Source: Chloroflexota bacterium
GTDB taxonomy: Bacteria > Chloroflexota > Anaerolineae > UBA4142
Assembly (NCBI GenBank): GCA_023380675.1
Contig: JAMCRS010000219.1
Location: forward strand, 1-11,878
Reading direction: 5' to 3'
DNA length: 11,878 bases
Part shown: piece after piece, positions 5,350-11,878 of the stretch
Layout of the letters: each line of letters opens with the position of its first letter
Position numbering within the stretch: position 1 is the stretch's first letter
Made by a program: the position numbers and the translations under genes
The notes under the pieces: generated by a model
The model's database searches: none
Seen by the model: the letters and a program-made list of their open reading frames with translations, nothing else
What the model was told of the DNA's origin: nothing

Positions 5350-7878
5350 TTACAGCATCAACCTACTCATCATCCGCCCTTTGACCCATTGGACGAGCAG
5401 CAAATACGTTGCGGTCGCGAGCGCGAGAAAAACGAAATACCCGGCGGGCAGCGGTGCGAATCCGAGCACGCCCGCCGCCGGCGAGAAGGGCAGCGCCATC
5501 CCAACCAAGACGATCACCAGCGTCGTGATCGTCAGCGGCTTGGCCGGACGGCTGAGGAGCGGATTGCCGAACGTGCGAATGGCAAAGATCACCAGCGTCT
5601 GGGTCGCCAGCGACTCGACGAACCAGCCGGTGTGAAAGAGCGACTCGGAAGCGTGAAAGACGTTCAACAGGACGTAGAACGTCAAAAAGTCGTACAGCGA
5701 GCTCAACGGCCCGATGACGAGCATAAAGTCGCGGATGAAAGAGATGTTCCACTTGCGCGGCTTGCGCACGAACGTGTCGTCCACGTTGTCGGTCGGGATC
5801 GTGATCTGCGAAAGATCGTAGAGAAAATTGTTGAGCAGGATCTGCGTCGGAAGCATCGGCAGAAACGGAAGGACCAGGGACGCGCCCGCCATGCTGAACA
5901 TGTTGCCGAAATTCGAGCTCGTTCCCATCAACAGGTATTTGATCACGTTGCCGAACGCCTTGCGTCCCTCCGTAATACCGCTGTGCAGAACGCGCAGGCC
6001 GCGCTCCATCAGGATGATGTCCGCCGCATCTTTTGCCACGTCGACTGCGGTGGCGACTGAAATTCCCACGTCCGCCGTGTGAAGCGAGGGCGCGTCGTTG
6101 ATCCCATCGCCCATGTATCCTACGACGTGGCCGCGGCTCTTGAGCGCCAGGATGATGCGGTTCTTTTGCGCCGGCGACACCCGGGCAAACAGCGTCGTCG
6201 TTTCTGCCACGTGGGCCAGTGCCGTATCGCTCATGTGGCCCAATGCGTCCCCCACGAGCGTCTCGCTGGCGTCCAAACCCACCTGCTCGCAGACGCGCCG
6301 CGCAACCAGCTCGTTGTCGCCGGTCAGGATCTTGATCCCGACGCCGTCGCGCGCCAGGTCTTGGAGCGCGTCGGCCGCATCCGGGAGCGGTGGATCGATA
6401 AAGGCCGTGTAGCCGAGCAGTGCTAGCTCCTTTTCGTCGGCGACGTGGTACTCCTTCTGCATCGGCACGCGACGCGTGCCGACTGCCAAAACCCGATAGC
6501 CCTGCCCGCCGAGCTCTTGGTACGTCGCCGTACACCGCGCCCGCGTGTCCGCGTCGACCGGCCGTACGGCGCCGTCCGCCTCGGCGTCGACGCACAGCGG
6601 CAGGATGCTCTCGGGCGCGCCCTTGGTAATCAAGATCCTCTCGCCTTCCTTTTCCACCACGATCGAAATACGCCGCCGTTCAAAGTCAAAAGGAATCTCG
6701 TCGACTTTGGAAAAGGCTTTGACGTCAGGATGTTCGTGCATCAGAATGGCATTGTCGAGCGGATTGATATTCGCGTGGCGAAGAATGGCTGCGTCGGCCG
6801 CGTCTTGAATGCCCGTTTCGTGGAGGCTGTTCAGATAGGCGTACAGAAAAACCCTTTGCGAGGACTTGCCGAACGAGTCGACGTGCCGGTCGAGCGTCAT
6901 GTCGCCGCTCGTGAGCGTGCCGGTCTTGTCGCTGCACAGAATGTCCATGCTCCCGAGATTCTGAATCGACGCCAGGTTCTTGACGACCACCTTGCGGCGT
7001 GACATGTGTACGGCGCCCTCGCCGAGCGTGACGGTCGTGATCATCGGGAGAAATTCAGGGGTGAGTCCTACCGCCAGGGCGACGGCGAACAGGAGCGTTT
7101 GCAGCGGATCGCGCTTGAGCGCCGCGCTGACCAGAAAAACAAAGACGACCATGAAAAACACGGTCTGCATGATGAGGAGCCCAAAGCTCCGCGTCCCGCG
7201 CTCGAACTCGGTCTCCGGCGGCCGCGTCGCCAGCCGCGCCGCAATATCGCCGAACGCCGTCGCCTTGCCCGTGGCGGTGACGACGGCTGTTCCGGTTCCG
7301 CTGACCACGGACGTGCCGAGAAACACCTTGCTTGCCGAATCGGCCGTCGCGGTGCCCGCGGCGTCGCCTGCCTGCTTCTCCGCCGGGAGCGACTCGCCGG
7401 TGAGCGCGGCCTCGTTTACGTGCAGGTCGCGTGATTGGACGAGCGTGGCGTCAGCCGGAACGAGGTCGCCGGCGGCCAGGCGGATCACGTCGCCGGGCAC
7501 GATCTCCCGGCGCGGCTGCTCGCCCCATACTCCATCGCGGAGCACGGTGGCGGTCGGCGCGACCTGGTCTCGCAGCCGTTCGGCCGAGCGCTGAGATCGA
7601 TAGGTCTGGGCGAAATCGACAATGATGCTGAGGAGGACGATGCCGACGATGATGCTTGCGTTCACAACCTCGCCGAGCAGCGCCGTGGCAAGGCTGGCGA
7701 TCAGGAGGATCAGGACCAGCGGGTTGCCGAACAGCGCGAGGATCTGTCCGACGACGCTGCGCCGCTTGGAGGCCGCCGGCTCGTTCGGCCCGTGTTCCGC
7801 CAGCCGGTCGCGCGCTTGCTGACTGTTCAGGCCGCTCTGGTCGGGGCTGAGACGAGAGTCTGAGGTCTGTGTGCTCAT
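5350..7878 (-). CDS. mgtA: Magnesium-transporting P-type ATPase, MgtA/MgtB type (P3B)
   Basis: The protein is 842 residues, slightly shorter than enterobacterial MgtA (about 900). An N-terminal cation-ATPase domain is followed by the actuator motif TGES (T160-S163), membrane motif GLTPEFLP (271-278), phosphorylation motif DKTGTLT (D317) and hinge MGDGINDAP. The C-terminal membrane bundle contains LYDLSQITIPTDNVD, which is characteristic of the Mg2+ class rather than Ca2+ or K+ pumps. It sits in the cytoplasmic membrane and would import Mg2+ using ATP. All catalytic motifs are intact. The start is the ATG at 7878 with a weak site (GAGTG) upstream. The gene has its own promoter, is divergent from rpsF and converges on the hydrogenase operon, so it appears to be a single-gene unit with no functional link to either neighbour. 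Confidence 0.93.
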   Translation of the reverse strand: MSTQTSDSRLSPDQSGLNSQQARDRLAEHGPNEPAASKRRSVVGQILALFGNPLVLILLIASLATALLGEVVNASIIVGIVLLSIIVDFAQTYRSQRSAERLRDQVAPTATVLRDGVWGEQPRREIVPGDVIRLAAGDLVPADATLVQSRDLHVNEAALTGESLPAEKQAGDAAGTATADSASKVFLGTSVVSGTGTAVVTATGKATAFGDIAARLATRPPETEFERGTRSFGLLIMQTVFFMVVFVFLVSAALKRDPLQTLLFAVALAVGLTPEFLPMITTVTLGEGAVHMSRRKVVVKNLASIQNLGSMDILCSDKTGTLTSGDMTLDRHVDSFGKSSQRVFLYAYLNSLHETGIQDAADAAILRHANINPLDNAILMHEHPDVKAFSKVDEIPFDFERRRISIVVEKEGERILITKGAPESILPLCVDAEADGAVRPVDADTRARCTATYQELGGQGYRVLAVGTRRVPMQKEYHVADEKELALLGYTAFIDPPLPDAADALQDLARDGVGIKILTGDNELVARRVCEQVGLDASETLVGDALGHMSDTALAHVAETTTLFARVSPAQKNRIILALKSRGHVVGYMGDGINDAPSLHTADVGISVATAVDVAKDAADIILMERGLRVLHSGITEGRKAFGNVIKYLLMGTSSNFGNMFSMAGASLVLPFLPMLPTQILLNNFLYDLSQITIPTDNVDDTFVRKPRKWNISFIRDFMLVIGPLSSLYDFLTFYVLLNVFHASESLFHTGWFVESLATQTLVIFAIRTFGNPLLSRPAKPLTITTLVIVLVGMALPFSPAAGVLGFAPLPAGYFVFLALATATYLLLVQWVKGRMMSRLML

Positions 7879-7932
7879 GGTTTCACTCTTGTCGGCCGCG
7901 GCGCCTTGACGCGGCGAACCGGGCCGGGCGGG

Positions 7933-7961
7933 ACTGTATTACCAATCCGACGGCGTGTCAA
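7933..7961 (-). promoter_or_regulatory. Sigma70-type promoter for mgtA
   Basis: On the minus strand a consensus -35 TTGACA (7956-7961) is followed, after exactly 17 bases, by TACAGT (7933-7938), which matches 4 of 6 bases of TATAAT. Transcription would start near 7926, giving a leader of about 48 bases before the mgtA ATG. That leader is too short for an M-box Mg2+ riboswitch or a Salmonella-like mgtA leader. It contains only a weak CCGCG/CGCGG stem (7898-7916). Confidence 0.65.
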
Positions 7962-7993
7962 GCGGCCGCCACGGGACTCCCGCTGCGCTCGAT

Positions 7994-8022
7994 TTGCTAT
8001 TGCTTGGCTTAAATGCTATAAT
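7994..8022 (+). promoter_or_regulatory. Extended -10 sigma70-type promoter for rpsF-ssb-rpsR
   Basis: TTGCTA (7994-7999, 4 of 6 to consensus) is followed after 17 bases by a perfect TATAAT (8017-8022). TGC directly before the -10 forms an extended -10 element. The start point should be about 8028-8030. This AT-rich island stands out from the surrounding high-GC DNA. The -35 boxes of this and the divergent mgtA promoter are about 32 bases apart, so the two could interfere or share a regulator. Confidence 0.8.
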
Positions 8023-8028
8023 CGGTCC

Positions 8029-8115
8029 GTCCGGTGAGGTGATCGTTTCGCCCGGACCATCAGACCTTTCTGTTCCGCGCGCTGCGCGGGGCAAACCCGT
8101 GGAAAGGAGCCACAT
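8029..8115 (+). promoter_or_regulatory. Structured 5' leader of rpsF (possible S6:S18 autoregulatory site)
   Basis: The leader has two hairpins: GTCCGG 8029-8034 with CCGGAC 8052-8057, and CCGCGC 8075-8080 with GCGCGG 8084-8089 around a 3-base loop. Many bacteria regulate this operon by binding of the S6:S18 complex to an rpsF leader RNA. The position and the presence of stems fit, but I could not confirm the conserved internal loop, so assignment to that RNA family is inference. The second stem ends 13 bases before the AAAGGAG ribosome site. Confidence 0.45.
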
Positions 8116-8118
8116 TTG
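8103..8118 (+). promoter_or_regulatory. Ribosome binding site deciding a TTG start for rpsF
   Basis: AAAGGAG at 8103-8109 lies 6 bases before TTG (8116-8118), the usual spacing. Starting here gives (M)YELMYLVRP, matching the usual YE-M-xxRP start of S6. The next in-frame ATG (8128) would be 18 bases from the Shine-Dalgarno and would cut into the first beta strand. Confidence 0.8.
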
Positions 8119-8400
8119 TACGAGCTCATGTACCTCGTCCGGCCGAGTGTCGACGAGCAATCCCTCGCTTCGGTGAACGACAAGGTCGAAAAGCTGATCG
8201 CAGCCGGCGGCGGCCAGATGTCCCGCCGGGACGATTGGGGCAAGCGTCGCATGGCGTATCCCATCGTCAAGTTCACCGAAGCCTTTTACTCCGTGCTCCA
8301 GTTCGAAATGCCCCCGACCGCAATACGCGATCTCGAGCGTTCCCTCAAGCTGACCGAGGAGATTCTGCGCTATATCGTCATTCGCCTCGAAAGCGATTGA
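8116..8400 (+). CDS. rpsF: 30S ribosomal protein S6
   Basis: The protein is 94 residues, normal for S6. It has the YELMYLVRP first strand, the central GRRxMAYPI-like strand (WGKRRMAYPIVKFTEAFY) and the C-terminal LTEEILRYIVIRLE. S6 binds S18 on the platform of the 30S subunit. It starts with TTG rather than ATG. It is the first gene of the conserved rpsF-ssb-rpsR cluster, 121 bases before ssb, with its own promoter and leader upstream. Confidence 0.96.
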   Translation: MYELMYLVRPSVDEQSLASVNDKVEKLIAAGGGQMSRRDDWGKRRMAYPIVKFTEAFYSVLQFEMPPTAIRDLERSLKLTEEILRYIVIRLESD

Positions 8401-8443
8401 GTCTCAGCCGCGCTGCATTTCCGTCAACTCTGCATTTGACCCC

Positions 8444-8460
8444 CGAACGCCGCGCGTTCG
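8444..8460 (+). other. Hairpin in the rpsF-ssb gap
   Basis: A perfect 7-bp stem, CGAACGC/GCGTTCG, closes a CGC loop in the 121-base gap. There is no T-tract after it. It could stabilise or attenuate the message between rpsF and ssb; no function is demonstrated. Confidence 0.4.
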
Positions 8461-8521
8461 GCCCTGACCGGCCGCGGCACCGTTCGCAGATGCGGGGCGG
8501 TCCCCTTCAGGAGCGTGTGAG

Positions 8522-8917
8522 ATGAGAGGGCTTAACAAAGTACAGATCATCGGCTACCTGGGACGCGATCCGGAGATGCGTTATACGCCGAACGGCAAGC
8601 CCGTGGCGGCTTTCCCGGTCGCCGTAACCCGGAGTTGGGTCAAGCCGGAAGGGGAACGCGCCGAAAAGACCGAGTGGTTCAACGTGGTCGCGTGGGACCG
8701 CTTGGCTGAAATCTGCAGCCAATACCTGAGCAAGGATTCACCGGTGTATGTAGAGGGCCGCCTCGAGACTCGCAGCTGGGAATCGGAGGACGGCCAGAGA
8801 CACTTTCGGACAGAGATCGTCGCCAACGAGGTCATTATTCTCGACCGGCGCGGTCCGGTGCCTGAAGAACCGTCCGGCGCCGCCGGAGCCGACGTTCCGA
8901 CAACAGATTCGCACTAG
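8522..8917 (+). CDS. ssb: Single-stranded DNA-binding protein
   Basis: The protein is 131 residues. The OB-fold covers roughly residues 1-108: [20 protein letters not shown], then [15 protein letters not shown], then [18 protein letters not shown] coats single-stranded DNA in replication, repair and recombination. AGGAG at 8509-8513 lies 8 bases before the ATG. The tail is only about 20 residues and ends in DSH; the acidic tip ending in PF that recruits partner proteins in most bacterial SSBs is absent. The position between rpsF and rpsR is the classical one. Its stop codon lies against the rpsR Shine-Dalgarno, so translation is probably coupled. Confidence 0.95.
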   Translation: MRGLNKVQIIGYLGRDPEMRYTPNGKPVAAFPVAVTRSWVKPEGERAEKTEWFNVVAWDRLAEICSQYLSKDSPVYVEGRLETRSWESEDGQRHFRTEIVANEVIILDRRGPVPEEPSGAAGADVPTTDSH

Positions 8918-8930
8918 GAGATTCGATATC

Positions 8931-9317
8931 ATGGAAGAGAACAAGAATTCGTCCCGGCCCGAGACATCGGCCGCGTCCGCTCCGGCTTCTGCGCCGGCTC
9001 CCGCACCCGCGCCGTCACGCTCGCAATCGAGCGAGGGATCGCGCGGCCCGCGCCCGGAACGAGGCGGCCCGCGCCGCGGGCGTTACGGCGGCCCGCGCCC
9101 GCCCAAGGTATGCCCCTTTTGCTCCCAAAAGGTCAAACAGATCGATTACAAGATGAGCGACCAATTGCGCCGCTTTCTGACCGACCACGGCAAGATCAAG
9201 GCGCGCCGCAAGATCGGGACCTGCGCCAAACACCAGCGCCGCCTGGCCATCGCGATCAAACGTGCGCGGCACGTCGCTCTGCTGCCGTTCAGGACGGAAA
9301 CTACGCGCGGCGAGTGA
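8931..9317 (+). CDS. rpsR: 30S ribosomal protein S18 with long N-terminal extension
   Basis: The protein is 128 residues against about 75-90 usually. The S18 core starts near residue 58: [16 protein letters not shown], then [18 protein letters not shown], then [24 protein letters not shown]61, C64, C98 and H101 form an apparent zinc site, so this is a zinc-containing S18. The preceding 57 residues are Ala/Pro rich (about 15-28) and then Gly/Arg/Pro rich (38-58, with RGPRP, GGPRR and GGPRP). At DNA level GGCCCGCGCC is repeated at 9045, 9066 and 9090. The ATG has AGGAG at 8916-8920, 10 bases upstream. There is no better start nearer the core, since the next in-frame ATG (M75) lies inside the core. 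Confidence 0.93.
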   Translation: MEENKNSSRPETSAASAPASAPAPAPAPSRSQSSEGSRGPRPERGGPRRGRYGGPRPPKVCPFCSQKVKQIDYKMSDQLRRFLTDHGKIKARRKIGTCAKHQRRLAIAIKRARHVALLPFRTETTRGE

Positions 9318-9359
9318 CGCTGCTCGCGTGATGCCCGTCGCACGCGACTGATGGACGAA

Positions 9360-9376
9360 GCGGGCCGCCGGCCCGC
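9360..9376 (+). other. GC-rich hairpin between rpsR and the isomerase gene
   Basis: GCGGGCC and GGCCCGC pair perfectly around a GCC loop in the 100-base gap after rpsR. A CTCTTTTGTTG stretch follows only about 23 bases later, too far for a standard intrinsic terminator. The downstream gene is probably co-transcribed, possibly at a reduced level. Confidence 0.4.
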
Positions 9377-9417
9377 GCTGCGCGGTACGCGCAACTGTCT
9401 CTTTTGTTGAGGACATA

Positions 9418-10713
9418 ATGCCAAAAGATGGAAAGCGATTGGAGCCGCAGGAGACTCGCAAGCAGCAGGTGCGCCGCGCGCGCGAACAGCGGCAGCAGCG
9501 CATCCTATTCCTCAGCCTCGGGGGCGTAGGGCTGCTCGTGCTGCTCGTCGGCGCATTCGGCTATTACCAGGAAAACATCGGCAAGCTCAACAACCCGATC
9601 GCGACCGTCAACGGCACGAACATCACCGTACGCGAGTATCAGGCCGATTTGCGCTATGCGCTGGGCTCGCTCCAGAGTCAAATCTCTTCCATCCAGAACA
9701 CCTTGAGCCAGGCGAGTAGCGATCCGAGCATGTCGTTCCTGACGAGCTATTACCAGCAGCAATTGAGCAGCGACGTAACGCAGCTCCTCTCCCTCCAGCA
9801 CAACGAATTGCAGCAACTCGTCGACGACGAGCTGGTCCGGCAGGAGGCCGCCAAGCGCGGGATCACGGTAAGCCAGGACGAGATCGACCAGGAGATCGAG
9901 ATCGAATTCGGCTACCAGCGCGCCACGCCCACGCCGACCGCCGGCCCGTCGCCCACGCCCACCGACACTTCCACGCCAACCTTGACGCCGACGATCACGC
10001 CGACCAGCACTCCGTCTCCCACTCCGACCGGGACGATCACGCCGACGACGCCGACCGTGACTCCCACCGAGGGGCCGACCCAGACGCCCGGTCCGACGTC
10101 GACGCCGCTAACGCACTCCGGTTTTCTCGAACAGAAGAATCAATATCTTGCCACCTTGAGCAAAAACAATATTAGCGAAGCGGATTTCCGCCGGTTGGTC
10201 GAGACGACGCTCTACCGCCGCAAGCTTCAAGCGGTGTTGGCGAAAGAGGTGCCCACCTCGGCGGAGCAGGTCCACGCGCGCCACATCCTGGTCGCGACGT
10301 ACGCCGACGCGGTCAAGGTCGAAGATCGGTTGAAGAACGGCGAGGACTTTGCCAAATTGGCCGAAGAGCTCTCGACCGACACCGCCTCCAAGGCGCAGGG
10401 CGGCGACCTGGGCTGGTTGGCGCGCGACGCCACTGTCCCGGAGTTCACAGACGCGGCCTTTGCGCTTGCGGTGAACCAGATCAGCCAGCCGGTGACGACG
10501 ACGTACGGAGTCCACGTCATCCAGTCGCTCGGTCACGAGCAGAACCGTCCGCTGGATGCCTCGGCGCTGCAGCAAAAGCAGAGCAGCGCGTTGACCGATT
10601 GGCTCCAAACGGCGCGACTCTCGGCCACGATCGAACAGTACTATAGTGATTCTTACGTGCCGCCGGATGTGAGCAAGGCCATCGCCACCGTCCAAGCCGC
10701 CACGGGCCAATAG
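9418..10713 (+). CDS. Membrane-anchored SurA/PrsA-like parvulin peptidyl-prolyl isomerase
   Basis: The protein is 431 residues. A charged cytoplasmic N-terminus (1-28) is followed by one membrane segment (about 29-48), with no lipobox, so it is an outward-facing type II membrane protein. A SurA-like chaperone region starts at NPIATVNGTNITVREYQ (from about 58) and is interrupted by a Thr/Pro low-complexity stretch (about 169-231). It resumes at GFLEQKNQYLATLSKNNISEADF. The parvulin domain covers about 283-372, with HARHILV (H289), GGDLGW and YGVHVIQ (H366). Such proteins help exported proteins fold by cis-trans isomerising X-Pro bonds. GAGG at 9409-9412 supports the start. The gene is downstream of rpsR and ends at an intrinsic terminator. 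Confidence 0.9.
   Translation: MPKDGKRLEPQETRKQQVRRAREQRQQRILFLSLGGVGLLVLLVGAFGYYQENIGKLNNPIATVNGTNITVREYQADLRYALGSLQSQISSIQNTLSQASSDPSMSFLTSYYQQQLSSDVTQLLSLQHNELQQLVDDELVRQEAAKRGITVSQDEIDQEIEIEFGYQRATPTPTAGPSPTPTDTSTPTLTPTITPTSTPSPTPTGTITPTTPTVTPTEGPTQTPGPTSTPLTHSGFLEQKNQYLATLSKNNISEADFRRLVETTLYRRKLQAVLAKEVPTSAEQVHARHILVATYADAVKVEDRLKNGEDFAKLAEELSTDTASKAQGGDLGWLARDATVPEFTDAAFALAVNQISQPVTTTYGVHVIQSLGHEQNRPLDASALQQKQSSALTDWLQTARLSATIEQYYSDSYVPPDVSKAIATVQAATGQ
9922..10110 (+). repeat. Degenerate ACGCC-type repeat encoding a Thr/Pro linker
   Basis: About 63 codons made almost entirely of Thr and Pro, with some Ser, Gly and Ile, are built from imperfect units such as ACGCCGACG and ACGCCCACC. They sit inside the isomerase gene, between the two halves of its chaperone region. 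Such stretches are prone to slippage and often act as extended, glycosylatable linkers in extracytoplasmic proteins. TPT-rich linkers are common in Anaerolineae, which supports the lineage guess. Confidence 0.8.
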
Positions 10714-10757
10714 GCCAAACGGCCGCAATGGCCGCAACCGAAGCCAAGAAATAAGCG

Positions 10758-10790
10758 AGGACTCGGAGCAATCCGAGTCCTTTATGTTAT
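10758..10790 (+). terminator. Intrinsic terminator with GCAA loop after the isomerase gene
   Basis: A perfect 10-bp stem, AGGACTCGGA (10758-10767) with TCCGAGTCCT (10772-10781), closes a GCAA tetraloop. It is followed by TTTATGTTAT. On the minus strand the stem is followed by CGCTTATTTCTT, so it may also terminate the convergent gene at 10922. The remaining 130 bases to that gene show nothing I recognise. Confidence 0.85.
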
Positions 10791-10921
10791 CGACGCAATC
10801 GGCATCGCACCCGCCCCGGACTGCCTAACCTCAGTAGGGATCGCTCGCCGCAGCGTTCCTCTCCAACGCGCACCGGCCGGGTTGCGCCATGCCATCGCGG
10901 AACCAGGGCTTGGGAAAGAAA

Positions 10922-11878
10922 CTATGGGAACATCGCGAACCAGCGCCACTCGTCCGGCGGCGCAGGTATCCCCTTGAGCGGCAAGAGATAATTGTCCTGT
11001 TTTTCCTTCAACAGCTCGTTCCAGTCCAACGCCGACGTCAGCGTATCATGCGAATACAGCTGCTGCAGCGCCGCGTACCAGACCAGGCCATCCGTCTTCT
11101 GAAAGTGCCAAAACTCCATCGCGGTATTGTTTTCTTTCCAGGAAAGCTGTGGGTCGTCGTAGGACGAGATCCGGTTCCAGCCGTAAGCGTGAGCCAGTTG
11201 GGTAAAGTCGACGTAATAACCGGTGGGGATCGTCTTGGGTACGCCCCCCTGGTGCGGGGCAAGCGTCCAGCGAGCGTAGTACGTCCAGTTCCACGGCGGC
11301 TCGGTGAGCGGCTCGCCCATCGAGCCGTCCTGCTTTGCGGCCCGCAAATAGATGCGCCAATACGTTTCTCCCAATTGGTCCTCGCGGACGATCTCGATCA
11401 TTTGCGCACCGCCCGTTACGACCTCCAGACGCGTGTCTACCGCTCGGCCGGTCTTGTGCCAGCTCATGATCTCGCAGCCGTCACCGCAAACGCCTCCCGT
11501 GAGCTGCCGGGTCATGTCCGAAAGTACGCCGAGAAAATCCCAGCCGGCCTCGGCCTTGACGCGGGCGCGCAGCGCCTCGAACGAATCCGAGACCCGATTG
11601 CTCATCTCACCGTAACTGGGGGCGAGGTAGACGTCCTTCATCGGAACGAGCTGGCCCGCCGTTTCTGCCGGCGGCTGGTTGTACAACGAAGGCGCCGGCG
11701 GGTCCTGAGCGAGATTGTCGACCAGGGGCGCAGAAATACTCGCCCACGCCGTCGACTCCACTCGCATGGCCTCCGGTCCGATCGCTCGCGGGATTCCACC
11801 TTCCGCCGTCGTCAGATATATCGCCTGCCGACCTGGGCGCGCCGAGACGAACGCGATCGACTTGCCGTCCGGCGACCA
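10922..11878 (-). CDS. PD40/TolB-like propeller protein with C-terminal M15-like zinc peptidase domain (N-terminus outside window)
   Basis: Partial gene: the frame stays open to the window edge. There the protein reads WSPDGKSIAFVS, then AIYLTTAEGG, a textbook PD40/TolB propeller repeat, so the ATG at 11767 is not the start. Counting from that Met, residues 62-111 resemble an M15 peptidase (FEALRARVKAEAGW; SWHKTGRAVD). This is followed by FTQLAHAYGWNRI and MEFWHFQ. H104, D111 and H221 are the expected zinc ligands and E218 the catalytic base (SxHxxGxAxD and ExWH). M15 enzymes include D-Ala-D-Ala carboxypeptidases and VanX/VanY. D111 and E218 are 107 residues apart, against about 58 between the equivalent positions in VanX, so there is an insertion of about 50 residues. 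C94 and C98 (GVCGDGC) may form a disulfide. It is likely exported, but the signal region is not visible. Confidence 0.75.
   Translation of the reverse strand, partial: WSPDGKSIAFVSARPGRQAIYLTTAEGGIPRAIGPEAMRVESTAWASISAPLVDNLAQDPPAPSLYNQPPAETAGQLVPMKDVYLAPSYGEMSNRVSDSFEALRARVKAEAGWDFLGVLSDMTRQLTGGVCGDGCEIMSWHKTGRAVDTRLEVVTGGAQMIEIVREDQLGETYWRIYLRAAKQDGSMGEPLTEPPWNWTYYARWTLAPHQGGVPKTIPTGYYVDFTQLAHAYGWNRISSYDDPQLSWKENNTAMEFWHFQKTDGLVWYAALQQLYSHDTLTSALDWNELLKEKQDNYLLPLKGIPAPPDEWRWFAMFP

Noticed and set aside
5221..6060. Plus-strand open frame opposite the 3' part of mgtA
   Set aside because: The translation is dominated by Arg, Gln, Glu and His, shows no domain and lies antisense to conserved ATPase motifs.
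7879..7932. Mg2+ riboswitch (M-box) ahead of mgtA
   Set aside because: The region between the predicted start point and the ATG is under 60 bases, too short, and no three-stem fold is visible.
9922..10110. CRISPR-like or minisatellite array
   Set aside because: The repetition is degenerate, lacks spacers and is explained by Thr/Pro codons in frame with the isomerase.
11765..11767. ATG at 11767 as the start of the last gene
   Set aside because: Upstream codons to the window edge encode a clear PD40 propeller repeat in the same frame, and there is no ribosome site before this ATG.

Overview
The window is GC-rich bacterial DNA with densely packed genes. Three things suggest a member of the Chloroflexota (Anaerolineae-like), probably an anaerobe: long Thr/Pro (TPTPT) low-complexity linkers in a secreted protein, a PD40/TolB-type propeller protein, and a bacterial HdrA-linked [NiFe] hydrogenase. 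This lineage call is inference; no rRNA or phylogenetic marker search was possible.

Region 1 (1-5220, + strand) is an H2 electron-bifurcation operon. It runs: the 3' part of hdrA (start outside the window), a strongly structured 202-bp gap, mvhD, mvhG, mvhA and a hydrogenase maturation protease, closed by a clear intrinsic terminator at 5181-5210. MvhA (Ni-Fe site) and MvhG (three Fe-S clusters) would oxidise H2. MvhD would pass electrons to the FAD protein HdrA, which splits them between ferredoxin and a second acceptor. The protease would trim the MvhA C-terminus after nickel insertion. HdrB and HdrC, which would reveal the second acceptor, are not in the window.

Region 2 (5221-7927) holds a short TTTGCG-rich intergenic repeat and then a minus-strand Mg2+-transporting P-type ATPase (MgtA type). 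It converges on the hydrogenase operon and has its own promoter. Its short leader leaves no room for a known Mg2+ riboswitch.

Region 3 (7994-10790, + strand) is the conserved rpsF-ssb-rpsR cluster, followed by a membrane-anchored parvulin-type peptidyl-prolyl isomerase. It is driven by an extended -10 promoter divergent from mgtA and ends in a GCAA-loop terminator. Oddities are a TTG start for S6, an SSB with no acidic C-terminal tip, and a long Ala/Pro/Gly/Arg extension on S18.

Region 4 (10922-11878, - strand) is the C-terminal part of a larger protein that runs off the window. It has at least one PD40/TolB-like propeller repeat, followed by a domain carrying both signature motifs of M15 zinc D-Ala-D-Ala carboxypeptidases. 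This propeller-peptidase fusion and the structured element between hdrA and mvhD are the least ordinary things here. I found no CRISPR array, tRNA, rRNA, transposase or phage gene.
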